From NCBI GenBank assembly GCA_943735955.1, contig OX030962.1, positions 3,254,739 through 3,318,738 of the forward strand: a stretch of 64,000 nucleotides of DNA. The letters are read 5' to 3'. Every line of letters starts with the position of its first letter. Position 1 is the first letter of the stretch. Positions 32,288 to 56,639 of this stretch are shown piece by piece. The notes under the pieces were generated by a model. It searched no databases. It was not told the DNA's origin and saw nothing but the letters and a program-made list of their open reading frames with translations. The DNA comes from Piscicola geometra (Eukaryota > Annelida > Clitellata > Hirudinida > Piscicolidae). Made by a program: the position numbers and the translations under genes.

Positions 32288-32490
32288 GGTTAAAAGAATT
32301 TATTTAACTGATTTTAAAACATAACAATTTATTTAACTGATTTTAAAACAACAATTTATTCAACTGATTTTAAAACATAACAATTTATTTAACTGATTTT
32401 AAAACATAACAATTTATTTAACTGATTTTAAAACATAACAATTTATTTAACTGATTTTAAAACATAACAATTTATTTAACCGATTTTAGA
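32288..32490. repeat. 29-bp AT-rich tandem repeat
   Basis: About seven copies of a unit like tttatttaactgattttaaa plus acataacaa. Confidence 0.9.
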
Positions 32491-32879
32491 TTACTAGAAT
32501 TTAGATTTTATAGTTAATTCATATTTAAATATTTTAATATATCAATTTATTTTAGAGTTAATTCGTATTTGAAATAATGGTTAGCTTTAAATTTTAATTA
32601 TTAAAATATCAATTTATTTAATGAATATTCTACATATTTTTTTAAATGTCAATTTATAACAATCAAAGCATATTGGAATCAGGAAGTGACATTGACGGTA
32701 GATCTTTCGTCTATTTGGGTGGTGTTTGGGAGGTGGCAGTTTATTAAGTTAGAATTTAAATCACATACTAAAGAAATGTAAGCCCCGTAAACAGAAGTTA
32801 AAAACAAAATTACGTGAGTTCGCTTTGACAAAAGAATTTCGCAAAAAACTTACAAAATTTGTATAAACAACCTTCAGAC

Positions 32880-33558
32880 CAGTGTTATTTTCGTTTCATA
32901 AAATAATTATAGTTTTTATTTCAGTTTCGTTTTGGAATTAATTATAGTTTTTATTTTCGTTTTCGTTTTGAAAATAATTATAGTTTTTATTTTCATTTTA
33001 GTTTTGAAAAAATATTAATTTACAACTTTAAACACTATTTTTTTAATCTAAAAAATTAATGTATCATAAAATGAAACGGTAAAATAAAACAGTCATAGAT
33101 ATAGTATATATACTACTTGTTTTTGATATCTATGAAAACAGTATATTAACAACAAATGAGTTTAAAAAATTAACAGTCAATTGAAATATTATAAGAAGTG
33201 ATTACGTAAATTATTGATTAACAACAAATTTAAAATACAACAACAAATCTATGATTAAAATAGGTGATAATTTAATTGACAAAGAGAAGCGGTAATAAAA
33301 TAACGTTTGATAAATGGCGCTACTTTCATAAAGCCCAAAGATAATGTTTATAACAAAGACATATATTTTTAATAAAAGTTATTCATTTGCCTATTATGGC
33401 ATATCAGAAAAATTTATTTAGATTTCGTTTTAAAAACAATTATAGTTTTTATTTTCTATTTCGTTTTGAAAAAAAATTTAGTTTTTATTTTCGTTTTCGT
33501 GGAACGATTATTCAGAATTGTCGTTTTCGTTTTCGTTTTCGTTACGAAAATAACACTG
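32880..33558. mobile_element. 679-bp hAT-type MITE with perfect 8-bp target duplication
   Basis: CTTCAGAC flanks both sides (32872-32879 and 33559-33566). The termini are inverted: CAGTGTTATTTTCGTTTC on the left and CAGTGTTATTTTCGTAAC reading inward from the right. Both subterminal regions are rich in ttttcgtttt and aattatagtttttatttt repeats. No transposase is encoded. Confidence 0.9.
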
Positions 33559-34089
33559 CTTCAGACACCCATCACAATCCAACACACAAACATTCAACCA
33601 CAGTCTTTTGGTTAGCAGCTGCCATCTTGGCCGCCGCTTTAACCGTTTATGATTTTGTTGAATAGTTTGTCTTCTGATCCAATAATTTGGTTTTTTAAAC
33701 TTCAAACAATAATAAAAATATAATTTATATTGTTTCTTGTTTTTTTGGTTTTTTAAATGTGTCGCTTGCCATAGCTTGCTCTCGGAATTCAAATCTCCAA
33801 CCGATACTTTAAGTTTTTCTTTTAACTTTCTTTTCTACAACCTAATTATTTTATATGTACACTAGGTATTTTTTATTAAGTTTGTCCTCAACATCAGTGA
33901 AACCGACTGGTAAACGGATGAAAAGTCTTCCGGATAAAAAGTCTTCCGGATAAAAAGTCTTCCGGATAAAAAGTCTTCCGGATAAAAAGTCTTCAGGACA
34001 AAAAGTCTTTAGAATAAAAAGTCATCATCATCATCCCCACCACAGTCATCATCACCACCACCACCAGTTGTCATCATCATCGTCATCAT

Positions 34090-34222
<133 letters not shown>

Positions 34223-34309
34223 CTCTAATAAATCGACCCTATGGATCATTGCCAAAGATGCATTTAACTTTCCCATCACATGTGTGAACAATTTGAAAGA
34301 GTTGCATGG

Positions 34310-34615
34310 ATAGATGGATGGATGGATGGATGGATGGATGGATGGATGGATGGATGGATGGATGGATGGATGGGTGGATGGATGGATGGATGGATGGATG
34401 GATGGATGGATGGATGGATGGATGGATGGATGGATGGATGGATGGATGGATGGATGGATGGATGGATGGATGGATGGATGGATGGATGGATGGATGGATG
34501 GATGGATGGATGGATGGATGGATGGATGGATGGATGGATGGATGGATGGATGGATGGATGGATGGATGGATGGATGGATGGATGGATGGATGGATGGATG
34601 GATGGATGGATGGAT
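34310..34615. repeat. (GGAT)n microsatellite, about 75 copies
   Basis: Nearly pure tggatgga; one interruption (tgggtgg) at 34371. Produces stop-free frames on both strands that are not genes. Confidence 0.97.
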
Positions 34616-35284
34616 CAACGGCATCTTAATTGTAACTAATGTGGCGTTGATGAAATCTCGATTCTGAAGTAGACGTGTTATTAATATTTTGATGATGATG
34701 ATGATGATGACAACGATGATGATGATTATGATGATGACGATGATGATGATAACTGGTGGTGGTGATAATGATGGTGGTGATTTTTTATCCTGAAGACTTT
34801 TTATCCAGAAGACTATTCATCCGGAAGACATTTTATCCAGAAGACCTTTTATCCAGAAGACTTTTTATCCAAAGACTTTTTATCCAAAGACTTTTTATCC
34901 AAAGACTTTTTATCCAAAGACTTTTTATCCGAAGACTTTTAATCCGGAAGACCTTTTATCCGAAGACTTTTAATCCGGAAGACCTTTTATCCTAGAACCC
35001 TTTCGCACACATCTTTAGTTAAATTGCCTTTGCAAATAAAAAGTATTCAATATAAAAAAATGAATTTTAAATAATAATTCTTAAAAAATGCGCTTATATT
35101 ATTTAAAAAAAAGTATTTATAAATATATAGATATTTTTTCCATTAAGCGCTTAATTGAGAATTGTTAAAAAATTTCAATAAAAAAATGGTAGGAGTTAAA
35201 TGAACATGAATAATATAGATAGGCTTTTATTCGAATTTCACCTAGAACATACTTGTGACAAAGCTAATGAAGGTAAAAAAAAAT

Positions 35285-35450
35285 TTGTAAGCCCTTAATA
35301 TATTCAAATTCATTATATCCTCCTACTTCAATTGATTGACATGTGAATAATCTAGTTAAAGCATCTTTTAAAAACAAAATTATTAATTGCCTTTTGTAAA
35401 ATAATTATTTTTTACAAATAATTATGATAAAAACATCTTTTAGAAGGATA
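35285..35450. repeat. Dispersed repeat containing the empty hAT site
   Basis: It matches 2396-2512 and resumes with 3629-3647, without the 1.1-kb hAT between them. ATAAAAACatcttttagaa is uninterrupted at 35427-35445. Confidence 0.8.
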
Positions 35451-36289
35451 ATAATAACTGCATTTTTTAATAGAAGAATGATAGAAATTCTAAAGAAGGA
35501 GGAGTTTAATGACAGTGAATATATTAAGGGCTTACAAAACAATTTTACCGCTAAGGAATACTAACAGTTTTTTTTAATAAAAAGTAATTTATTGGTTTGT
35601 ATTTGTATTTAGAAGATAAACTTTATATAGTCGATTATATTGTCTATAATCTCTTTCTACGTTTAATCTTAAACAACTATTCATGTTTGATTTTAGGCAA
35701 CTTTTCATGTTTCATCTTAAGCAACTTTCCATGTTTCATCTTAGGCAACTATAACCATTCTACATATCCATGGTTACAACAGACTAATCACTAAAGTATT
35801 AATTATGATACTTTCACATATTGAAACTGTAGTGCATCATCTAATTAATAATAATATATAAAAAATTATTCTCTTTCGGATGTGAAGAAAAAACAAAACG
35901 TTATCTCTCAACTTTTCAACTATTCTTCTGGAAATCAGTTTTTCAATTATTATAATTGAATGAGGCAACTTTCAGAAACGAAACCAACACACAAATGTGC
36001 TTAGAAGACGAATGCAAAAATAATTTTTTTTATATAAATTATTTTATGCATCGCATAGCTGTAAGTTCGTTCCATCCTAGATACCGGTTCATCTTGAGCA
36101 ACCTCTCCCTATGTGTTTCATGGACCTGACTTTTAAATTTAGCTTTTTATTACAACTTCTTCAAAACTCTCGTATATTGATGAAACTATCTCTACTCTCT
36201 TATTTGAGGTAATAATAAATGCAAAAATTTAGATATTTGAATTTAGATTAGTGTAGACCGTTCAAATACCTTTTCAAAAACTTTTTTAT
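35451..36289. other. AT-rich intergenic sequence
   Basis: Contains the second copy of the old repeat also found at 27650-28060. No gene. Confidence 0.5.
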
Positions 36290-36486
36290 AAAATAAATAA
36301 ATAAATGTCAGTTTTGTATAGCGCCCGGGCACGCAAATGAAGCGCCACTCACACGACATAAGTCGTGAAACACCGCATCATATACACTAGGTATATGATA
36401 GCTCACGGTTGGCTGTACAGGGATTTGAACTGGCGACCTTTAAGTTGCAGGTCTAACGACTTACCATCTAAGCCAACCCGCTCGCC
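36290..36486 (-). mobile_element. SINE-B, tRNA-headed, copy 1
   Basis: Minus strand: head from 36486 with A-box TGGCTTAGATGG and B-box AGTTCAAATCCC. The body includes the hairpin-like tatcatatacctagtgtata, and it ends GGGCGCTATACAAAA with an (AAAT)n tail. A second copy is at 53650-53850. Confidence 0.82.
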
Positions 36487-36504
36487 AAATTATACACCTA
36501 TTTT

Positions 36505-36615
36505 TGAGGGTTGGGCGTTGTGATGGTTGGGTGTTGTGATGGTTGGGGGTTGTGATGGTTGGGTGTTGTGATGGTTGGGCGTTGCGATGGTTAGGCGTTG
36601 CGATGATTAGGCGTT
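36505..36615. repeat. 17-bp minisatellite
   Basis: About six copies of gttgggtgttgtgatg-like units. Confidence 0.85.
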
Positions 36616-37437
36616 CGGAACAAGAAGGGGTTTTTCCAACATTCTTATTCTCCTAAACTGCAAATACAAAATATTTTTTTTTATTGAAACTTTATTTTAT
36701 AAATACAACCATAGGTTTTTAATATATTTCATTAGAATTTTTTAAGTAAGTAGTTATTTTAATGCCAAAAATAATGTTTCCGTTTTTTCCCTTTCCAATT
36801 TGAGTGTTGATTTCCGTTCCCCATTCTCCCCGTTTCCGGTTCAACTTTTCATTCCCGTTCCAAAAATAGAAAGATAGAAAAACACTTCACAATTTTCGGC
36901 TTAAATTGCGGTGTGAAATGTCAAATAAATATAGTTTAAAGAGTAAGAGCACCGCCGGTCTTTTGACCTCTAATAATGGAAAGTTCATGAAATATTTGTT
37001 AATTATCTCGAGATATTTATTTCAAAATAAAAAATTAGTAATTGAAATACTTCAACATCAAAATATTTAATTTCTATAAAGAAATATTGGAAGGGAGGGC
37101 TCAGCTAATGGTGAGCCCGAGCGACTAAATATTGGGAGGTTCGATGATGCGGTGATGATTAAGCTGTAGTTGGAATGTTGGTACTGTGGTGATGAATAAG
37201 ATGCTTTATTGGTAAAAACCAGGGGCGTAAACAAAAAAATGCTAGAAGAGCTAAAGTTTCGTTTAATAAAATTCATTGCCTAACTCATTTACCGCCGCTG
37301 TTACGTTTTTGCAACATCAATTTCTATAATTTTTTTGTTTTTTTAATACTGAGTTTCATTCAAATATTTTTTTTACAATATGAATCATATGATTTTTAAT
37401 AGGCCTAGTCATTTATTACAATATTTATTATGAAAAT
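36616..37437. other. Intergenic sequence with an old hAT-like repeat copy
   Basis: From about 37213 (caggggcgtaaac) to 37437 the sequence resembles 59368-59870, including ttttgcaacatcaattt and catatgatttttaata. No gene. Confidence 0.5.
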
Positions 37438-38456
37438 CATGGGCGGCGATCCTGGGGGGGTCCTGGGGTCAGGACCCCCCCACTAATTTTTAGTGGGGGG
37501 GTCCACATTAAGGTGGACCCCCCCACTTTTTTCCAATCTTTTTATCTAATTTTTTACATTTTGATATAAACATAATCGTCAACCATGGCATAAAAATGAA
37601 TTTTTATACAGTAATACATTGTGAGTATGTGTAGTTATTGTGGTAGCTGTCTAAAAAAATATTCTTTGCTTAATTAAATACTCCTTCATCTACTTTTCTT
37701 TTATCTCTATGGCGTAGACGAGAATCCTAAGGGGGTCCTGGGGTCCACCTTTATAAGGACCCCCTCACTCATTTTTTAAAATACACATTTCTCAACTCTC
37801 ATTTTGATACGAGCCTAATTGTCAACCATGTGATAAAGAAATGCTAATACAGTAATACATTGTAAGTTTGAATGGGCAGCGATTCTAGGGGGTTCCTGGG
37901 GTCCATCTTAACATGAACCCCCTTCAATTTTTCAAATAAAATAATTTCTTAACTCCTATATTAATACAAGCATAATCGTCAACCATAGCATGAAACAGAA
38001 TTTTTATTCAGTAATATACTTTGCGTAGGCGTAGTTATAGTGATAGCTGCCTGAAGCAAAACTATTCTTTGCTTACTCAAATACTCTTCCACCTACTCTT
38101 TTTTTATATTTATGGATTTAAATTAATGAAATATATTTATAGAAAATAAAATTTCTGAATTTTCAATTTTCGCAAGCAGACATTCAGGATGTTTTTCAGA
38201 AAATATCGGTTCACTTTATGCAAACAGACAGATTTACATTTATATTAATTTTATACTATAAAAAAATCATTCACATTGTGTTACTTATTTTGCATGGTCG
38301 TTGTTCATAGGGGGTTCTGAGGTCTACTTTAATATCGACCCTTTCAATTGTTAGATGACTAACTAAATGTTAATGAATTTCAAAAGGCTTCGAACATTAA
38401 CTAAAGTTGTGGTTTAATCAAACTACAAGTTTCATATCACATGACTGCAAAATAAA

Positions 38457-40522
38457 ATGCTGATGCCTTTAGCTCATTCTATCGTTAGAAACACAGTGTG
38501 CACTGTCAATGCCGAATCAAGCCAGTTTGGTGTTGAAGTTGACGGCACACAAGACTGCAATGGGTTAGAGCAGGAATCGATATGCATTCGTTTTTTTGAT
38601 GAAGCTCTAAATATTAAGGAACAGTTTATTGGTTTATTCAGCCCACCAGACACGACCAGACAAAAATTATCTGCTGTAGCAAAAGAGTTTCTGATCAGAA
38701 TTATGCTACCCATAGAAAACCTCAGAGCTTAGATTTATGACGGCGCTGCTAACATGAACGGCCGATTTAACGGTTGTCAGGCTATTATCAGCAGTGAGCA
38801 TCCGCTTGCATTGTTTTTCCACTGTTCTGCACACTGTGAAAATCTTGTAGCCCAGCACACAGCTGCTGCAAATCCCTTTGTGAGAAATTCACTTCAGTTT
38901 GTCCAAGAGTTAGGTGCTTTTTACAATCGTTCAGGGAAGTTCAAAAAGCAGTTTAGTAATGCTTTAGTGTCTCTTATAATTGACTTTCCTGATGAGCCGC
39001 TAAATGAAAAGTATAGTATAAAACTTCTTTGTCCTACAAGATAGCTGGTCAGAGTATCTGCAGTGTCATCTGGGCTTGAATAATATGAAGTGGTACTTGT
39101 TAGCTTGGAATCATTTGCTTCCATTGGTACTGCTGATGAAACAGCTGTAAAAGGCTCGAGGCTTTTTTTCAACAGGACACTACTACACTGGCCCTCAAGC
39201 TAGTTGTTTTGGTGTTTTCACTTATAGCCAACTTAGGAAAAAAATTGGATGTGGAGGTTATGAGCAGTACGTGGAGGAAAAGGCGCACGAGCAAGAGTGT
39301 TTATGATGGGCGTTTCAGAAAGAGAGGTCGGAGGGATGGGGGAAAGGAAGCTGGTGAAGAGGATCTAACAAAGAGGAAGGGAGGAAGGGAGGAATAAGAT
39401 ACAGGAAAGTGAAAGATTGAGAAGATACCGTGAGGAGAAGTCAGAAAGCAGGAAGTTGGAAAAATATGTAGATGGTTCAGATGGAGCGAAAGTTAGGATG
39501 ATGTGTAGGGGGGATAGTTTGACGGTAAGGAATAATGAAATTGTGCGCTGGAAGTATGAGAAGGAGGATAGGAAGTGTGTTTGTGGGAAGGAAGAGAACG
39601 AGAGGCACGTTTTGCTGGAGTGTGGGTTGTATGAAGAGTGGAGAGAAGAATGGCTGACGGTTTGGAGAAGGGAGCGTGGAAAACAGGACCCGATGGAAGG
39701 GGTCCTTGGTTACCAGGAAGAGGATCGGAGGATGGAAGAAGTGGTGCTGAGAAGTGTGGGAGCAATCTGGAGACAGAGGGAGAGGAGAGAAAGGGGGAGA
39801 TGAAGAAAAAGATTTGAAGTGTCGAGACAAAGGCACTATAAATACTACTACTACTACTACTACTTCTGGAACAGTTAAAAAAGTCGTTGCAGTGAGCAAG
39901 TGCCAAGGTCAGTGGAATGGTTGCAGCGACCAGTATGGTTTTAGCGATTGCTGTACCTCGGGTGTGAAAGCCGCCACAAAAGTATTGTGGGCTAGGCCCA
40001 GCTTATGTAGCAACAAAACCAGAGAAACATTATCGAGCAGCATATTTCGCTGCAATCATGCAACTCACAGAAAGGTTCAATCGAGATTCTCCTGGTTTGC
40101 GTTCATACTTGCAGCTGGAGACAATGTTCCTAACTGGTGATATTTGCAAGCAGTATCGTGAGCTAAATGCAATTAATCTTTGTTCACAGTTAGCTATGTT
40201 TAACGACCAGAATGAACACAGAATTTTAGCATAAGCGCAAAAAATGCAAGCTATGATCCCGAAGTCAGACATCTGTTTCCTCAAGTTGAACGTCTGATCC
40301 GGTTGATGCTTGTGCCTCCAGCAACGTCATGAACAGCAGAAAGGTCGTTTATTGCTTTGCGGTGTTTTGAAACTTGATTGCGTGCAACTATGACACAGCC
40401 TCGCTTGAATTCACTGGCCGTTTGTCATGCACATCAGGATATACTTGACAGCCTAGATTTAAAAAGACTAGAAGAATTTGCCAGTCAGTCAGACATTCGG
40501 AGGGGTCTTTTTGGAAATTAGT
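38457..40522 (+). pseudogene. hAT transposase pseudogene (ZMYM1-like, DUF4371 type)
   Basis: Before the insertion: FGVEVDGTQDCNGLEQESI, then YDGAANMNGRFNGCQAIIS, then FFHCSAHCENLVAQH; the YDGAANM and HCxxHxxNL blocks are diagnostic. After the LINE insertion: LTERFNRDSPGLRSYLQLE, then FPQVERLIRLMLVPPATS, ERSFIALRCFET and MTQPRLNSLAVCHAHQDIL, which is the hAT C-terminal dimerisation domain. Stops (for example after NLRA at 38730, and inside the ERSF region) and the LINE make it non-functional. Confidence 0.8.
39245..39866 (+). mobile_element. 5'-truncated LINE 3' end inserted in the hAT transposase
   Basis: Plus strand: RYREEKSESRKLEKYVDGSD, then EIVRWKYEKEDRKCVCGKEEN and ERHVLLECGLYEEWREEW. 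This is the C-terminal CxC...H...C knuckle of a non-LTR retrotransposon, followed about 60 bases after its stop by a (TAC)n tail at 39839-39866. The 5' boundary is approximate. It belongs to a different family from the LINE in TACC intron 5, judging by the knuckle sequence. Confidence 0.75.
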
Positions 40523-41817
40523 TAGCGAGCTGTGGAGAGAGGGTAGAAGAACAGACAGAGAGGGTATTTTATGTCATCTGAATATACACTGTGGGCTATA
40601 AAAAATGGGCCATTGTATATTTGTTTAAAACTTTGGCAAATTTGAACCGATTTGTAATTTTAAAAACTATTTGACTCAGAAATGAATGGAAAACAAGATG
40701 TTGTAAAATTTATTTAGATTCCTTTAATATGTATTATCTTCACCTAGTGAAAGTATAAAAAGTGAGAAAATAGCGAAGACTGTAATGTAAAACACATAAA
40801 AATGTTATAAGTGTTTCTTAAATCTTGTTCCTTATTCATTTCTGAGTCAAATAGGGAAAAAATTAAAAATCGCTTTACATTTTCCAAAGTTATATACAAA
40901 TATATAGCAGCATGTTTTTTTTGACCCAGTGTGTATATTTATCTGTCTGTTGGACTGGCTAACCAAATAAATTGTTTATTTATCGTTAGAGTTTCATCAA
41001 CAAAATGAATACAGATTTATTCATGGTCTACCTAGTTAGTTATGCTTCATATTTATGTTATATTGATACTCAAATTTTTAGTGACTTGACATTTATATAT
41101 AATTCTATAATATGATGACTGTAAAAACCAGATTGTCCGGACATTTAATTATTATTCATTTATTCTTACATTTGACGCTATTGTACTGAATTCACTATTT
41201 TATTGGGACATAGGCATATGGATGCAAATTTATTTTTTTACAAAAAGAACTGATAAATAGATTTGTCAAAATAATAAAAGGATTTGTGGAACGTTTTCTT
41301 TAGTCGTTCATAAAATAATTGGAAACAAAATATATAAGGTAAATGAATGAAAGAATATAGGAATAAAATTAATTGAATCTATAAGTACGCAATGCAAAAC
41401 CTAATTATTTTTTTCTAAAATCGCTAAAAACTTTAAAAGAAAGTTTACTTTTTTTTCAAACTCGTGGAACGTGGTTATATTTTTAGAGTGGTGGTTTTGA
41501 TATTGATAGGGTTGATGGCTAGTTTATGAATTTAATTGTAATTGAATTTATATAGATGACCAATAATAAAAGGTATTAAAATCGCTATTGTTTTTCTTCA
41601 AATAGCTTAAAGTGGCAATAGAAAAGTATTTTTATTGAGTATCGAGCTTTTTTTTAAATGTTTGGCGATACAAATATGAATAGTTGATACAAAAATAATT
41701 TTCACTACAACAAACAATACTAAATAGTATCGCTGATACTGTATTGGCCGATACCGGTTCTTTGATTCCAACTCTGGGGAGGACCCCCCCAAGATTTTCC
41801 GCAGATCGCCGCCCCTG

Positions 41818-42938
41818 GTTGGATATCATTTAGATGCTTCTCTTAGGCCCTGCGTTTTGTACTTTTTTCGTTCTGACTTTTATAATTTACTTTTCTATTT
41901 TATTTGTTCTACGGTTGCGATTTAAAGATCTTCGATAGTCGAGGATTGCTGTTGCTTCTCCAGCTCTCATCAGAACGTTTGACGTTGTAGGATTTGTTAT
42001 AACCGATCATTTGTCGTTATTTGAACGGACTAACGTTCTAGTGAAACAGTTCAAGACACTTCATTCAACATGTTTATTGGTGGAAACAGCATTGAAGGCG
42101 TGTGCAAGGGAATATTCCATGTGTTATCAAACTCAAGTAAACCGCCAAAGAAACACAAGCGAACCACTGTGACACATTAGACATGCCCAAACCAAGCCAA
42201 ACATGAGCACCAAAGTTTAATGCGTCAGACTTTCTGCTTAGATTAATATAAATGTGAAGTCTTAAATCAATTAAATTTTTACAAATTTAATAATCGGAGA
42301 CTTGAATATTATAGAATCTATAACTGAAAGTGACAATTAATATTTCGAACTAAGTGCCTCGATGCATTTAATCAACATTATAACGCTATAAAACATTATG
42401 ACGAATAGTTGAACGAGTTTCAATTAATCTTCGACAGCGAGAGACCATATCGTTCGATGGTTGGAGACTCGATCATCTTAGAGACGCTGTAAATCGATGC
42501 CAGTTCGAGATGTCGACGTCACAAAATTAACGCTACCTAATTTCAATCACGTTTAATGGTTGTGATTTTTTCAGAAACCTTTTTTGCTTGGCTAACCATG
42601 CTTTTCCAGTTAAGGCACATTCTGCATATGAAAAAATAAATTAAATAAATATTAAAAAAGTTAATTAATATTCAAATGATCAAAATAAATATTTGAGGAA
42701 CGATACAATAATTAAAATAAAATTGCACGCAACTTTAAATGCAGATAAAAGTTGAATATCGCCTCTGGCACCAGAAAACCTTTCCTTGAAAACCATTACA
42801 ACATCGGGCGTGTAAAGGAGGGATGTTAATCCTTGGGTCAGATCCATAAGTCTATCATTTGAAAGCCGTTGTAAAGTAGCAATAGGAAAAAGAAACAAAC
42901 ACACAAACAAGCAAATATGGTAATTCCGAAATTTGTGA
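41818..42938. other. Intergenic sequence
   Basis: No gene recognised. Confidence 0.4.
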
Positions 42939-43681
42939 GCCCTGCGAGATCTGGTAGCGAAGTATGATGAAAAAGGGATTGAAGGATGCCTCAGAGAGCA
43001 AGAAGAGAAATTGATGGAGAAAAAGAGGAAGAGTGCCAGTGAAAAGCGAATGGAAACAGATGAATTGTATACTTTCCACAAAGGTATGCTCTCCCCAGGT
43101 CTCTTATTTCACAAGTCTTTAGTGGAAAAATCTCCTGTATTGTTTCTTCTGTCCTCAGGCACCAACTTTCAACCGCCCTGCCATTCATCCTCATTCATCA
43201 GTCATCTAAATATTCTTCTTCCTCCTCCTTCTCCTTCTCCTCCTTTTCCTCCTCCTCATCCTCCTCCTTCTCCTCCTCATCCTCTTTCCTTCATCCTCTT
43301 CCTTCTCCTCTTCCCCTTCTCATCCTCCTCTTTCTCCTCATCATCTTCCTCCTTCTTCTCCTCTTCCCTCTCCTCCTCCTCCTCCTCATTCTCCTCCTCT
43401 TTCTCCTCAGCGAACTCTCCCAACACACAACATTCACCCTCGCATGGAAACCCTTGAACAATCCCCCCTTCCACAGCTCTCCAATCCAACATTTGAGAGA
43501 TGCATAATATTAATGCTGAAGATAAATACGATACTGATGATGTTGACGACGACGATGATGATGATGATGATGATGGTGACGACGGTGATGATGATATGCA
43601 GAAATGATAGAAAAACTAATAAAACGATTATCAGATTGCATTCCTTACAGGGCTGCAATGAACGCCTTCAGTAAACAATAA
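42939..43681 (+). CDS. Unidentified helical protein, 3' part of a gene (two exons)
   Basis: Predicted exons 42939-43083 and 43602-43681. Exon 1 reads ALRDLVAKYDEKGIEGCLRE, then QEEKLMEKKRKSASEKRMET and DELYTFHK. It has an optimal-looking donor (aaag/gtatgc). Exon 2 completes the split codon as Glu and reads MIEKLIKRLSDCIPYRAAMN, then AFSKQ and TAA. Both pieces are charged, helix-prone and phase-compatible, and an AATAAA lies at 43794. The exon 1 acceptor (tttgtgag) lacks a good pyrimidine tract. I do not recognise the family. Further 5' exons were not found. The intron is a CT-rich and (GAT)n-rich low-complexity block. It converges with the glycogenin gene. Confidence 0.4.
43200..43430. repeat. 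CT-rich (CTCCTC)n low-complexity block
   Basis: Imperfect tcctcc/ttctcc repeats inside the predicted intron of the unidentified gene, followed by (GAT)n at 43535-43590. Confidence 0.85.
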
Positions 43682-43951
43682 TTTTTAATGAAAAAAGAAA
43701 ATATTAATGTTTAAAATACAAAACAAATTAGTAATAAGTAAATTAATGATAACTAACCTTATGATATGAATAAAAATGAAAATATTCGAAACAATAAAAA
43801 TAAAATTCAAGCCAATGATAGCGGAAACCAAGCAATGATAATATTAACATATAAGAAACCCATATAAGAAACTGAGGGATGAGGCGCTGTACTGCACTGA
43901 ACAGGTAATAATTACCATTATACCGCCTAGCCTACGACGTCCTGTCTTCCA

Positions 43952-56628
<12,677 letters not shown>

Positions 56629-56639
56629 CTGAGGGTGGT

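Larger units (their letters stand above)
37438..41817 (+). mobile_element. ZMYM-type hAT transposon, decayed, interrupted by a LINE end
   Basis: The left end is CATGGGCGGCGATCC and the right end read inward is CAGGGGCGGCGATCTGC, i.e. hAT-like inverted termini. Three copies of a G-rich subterminal block (ggggtcctggggtcca) lie at 37450, 37735 and 37890. A broken transposase is readable between 38457 and 40520 (next entry). No matching 8-bp duplication was found (atgaaaat versus gttggata), so one end may be mis-set or rearranged. Confidence 0.75.

Noticed and set aside
42680..43194. Minus-strand frames of 67-133 codons opposite the unidentified gene
   Set aside because: No domain, and the plus strand has phase-matched exons with splice sites instead.
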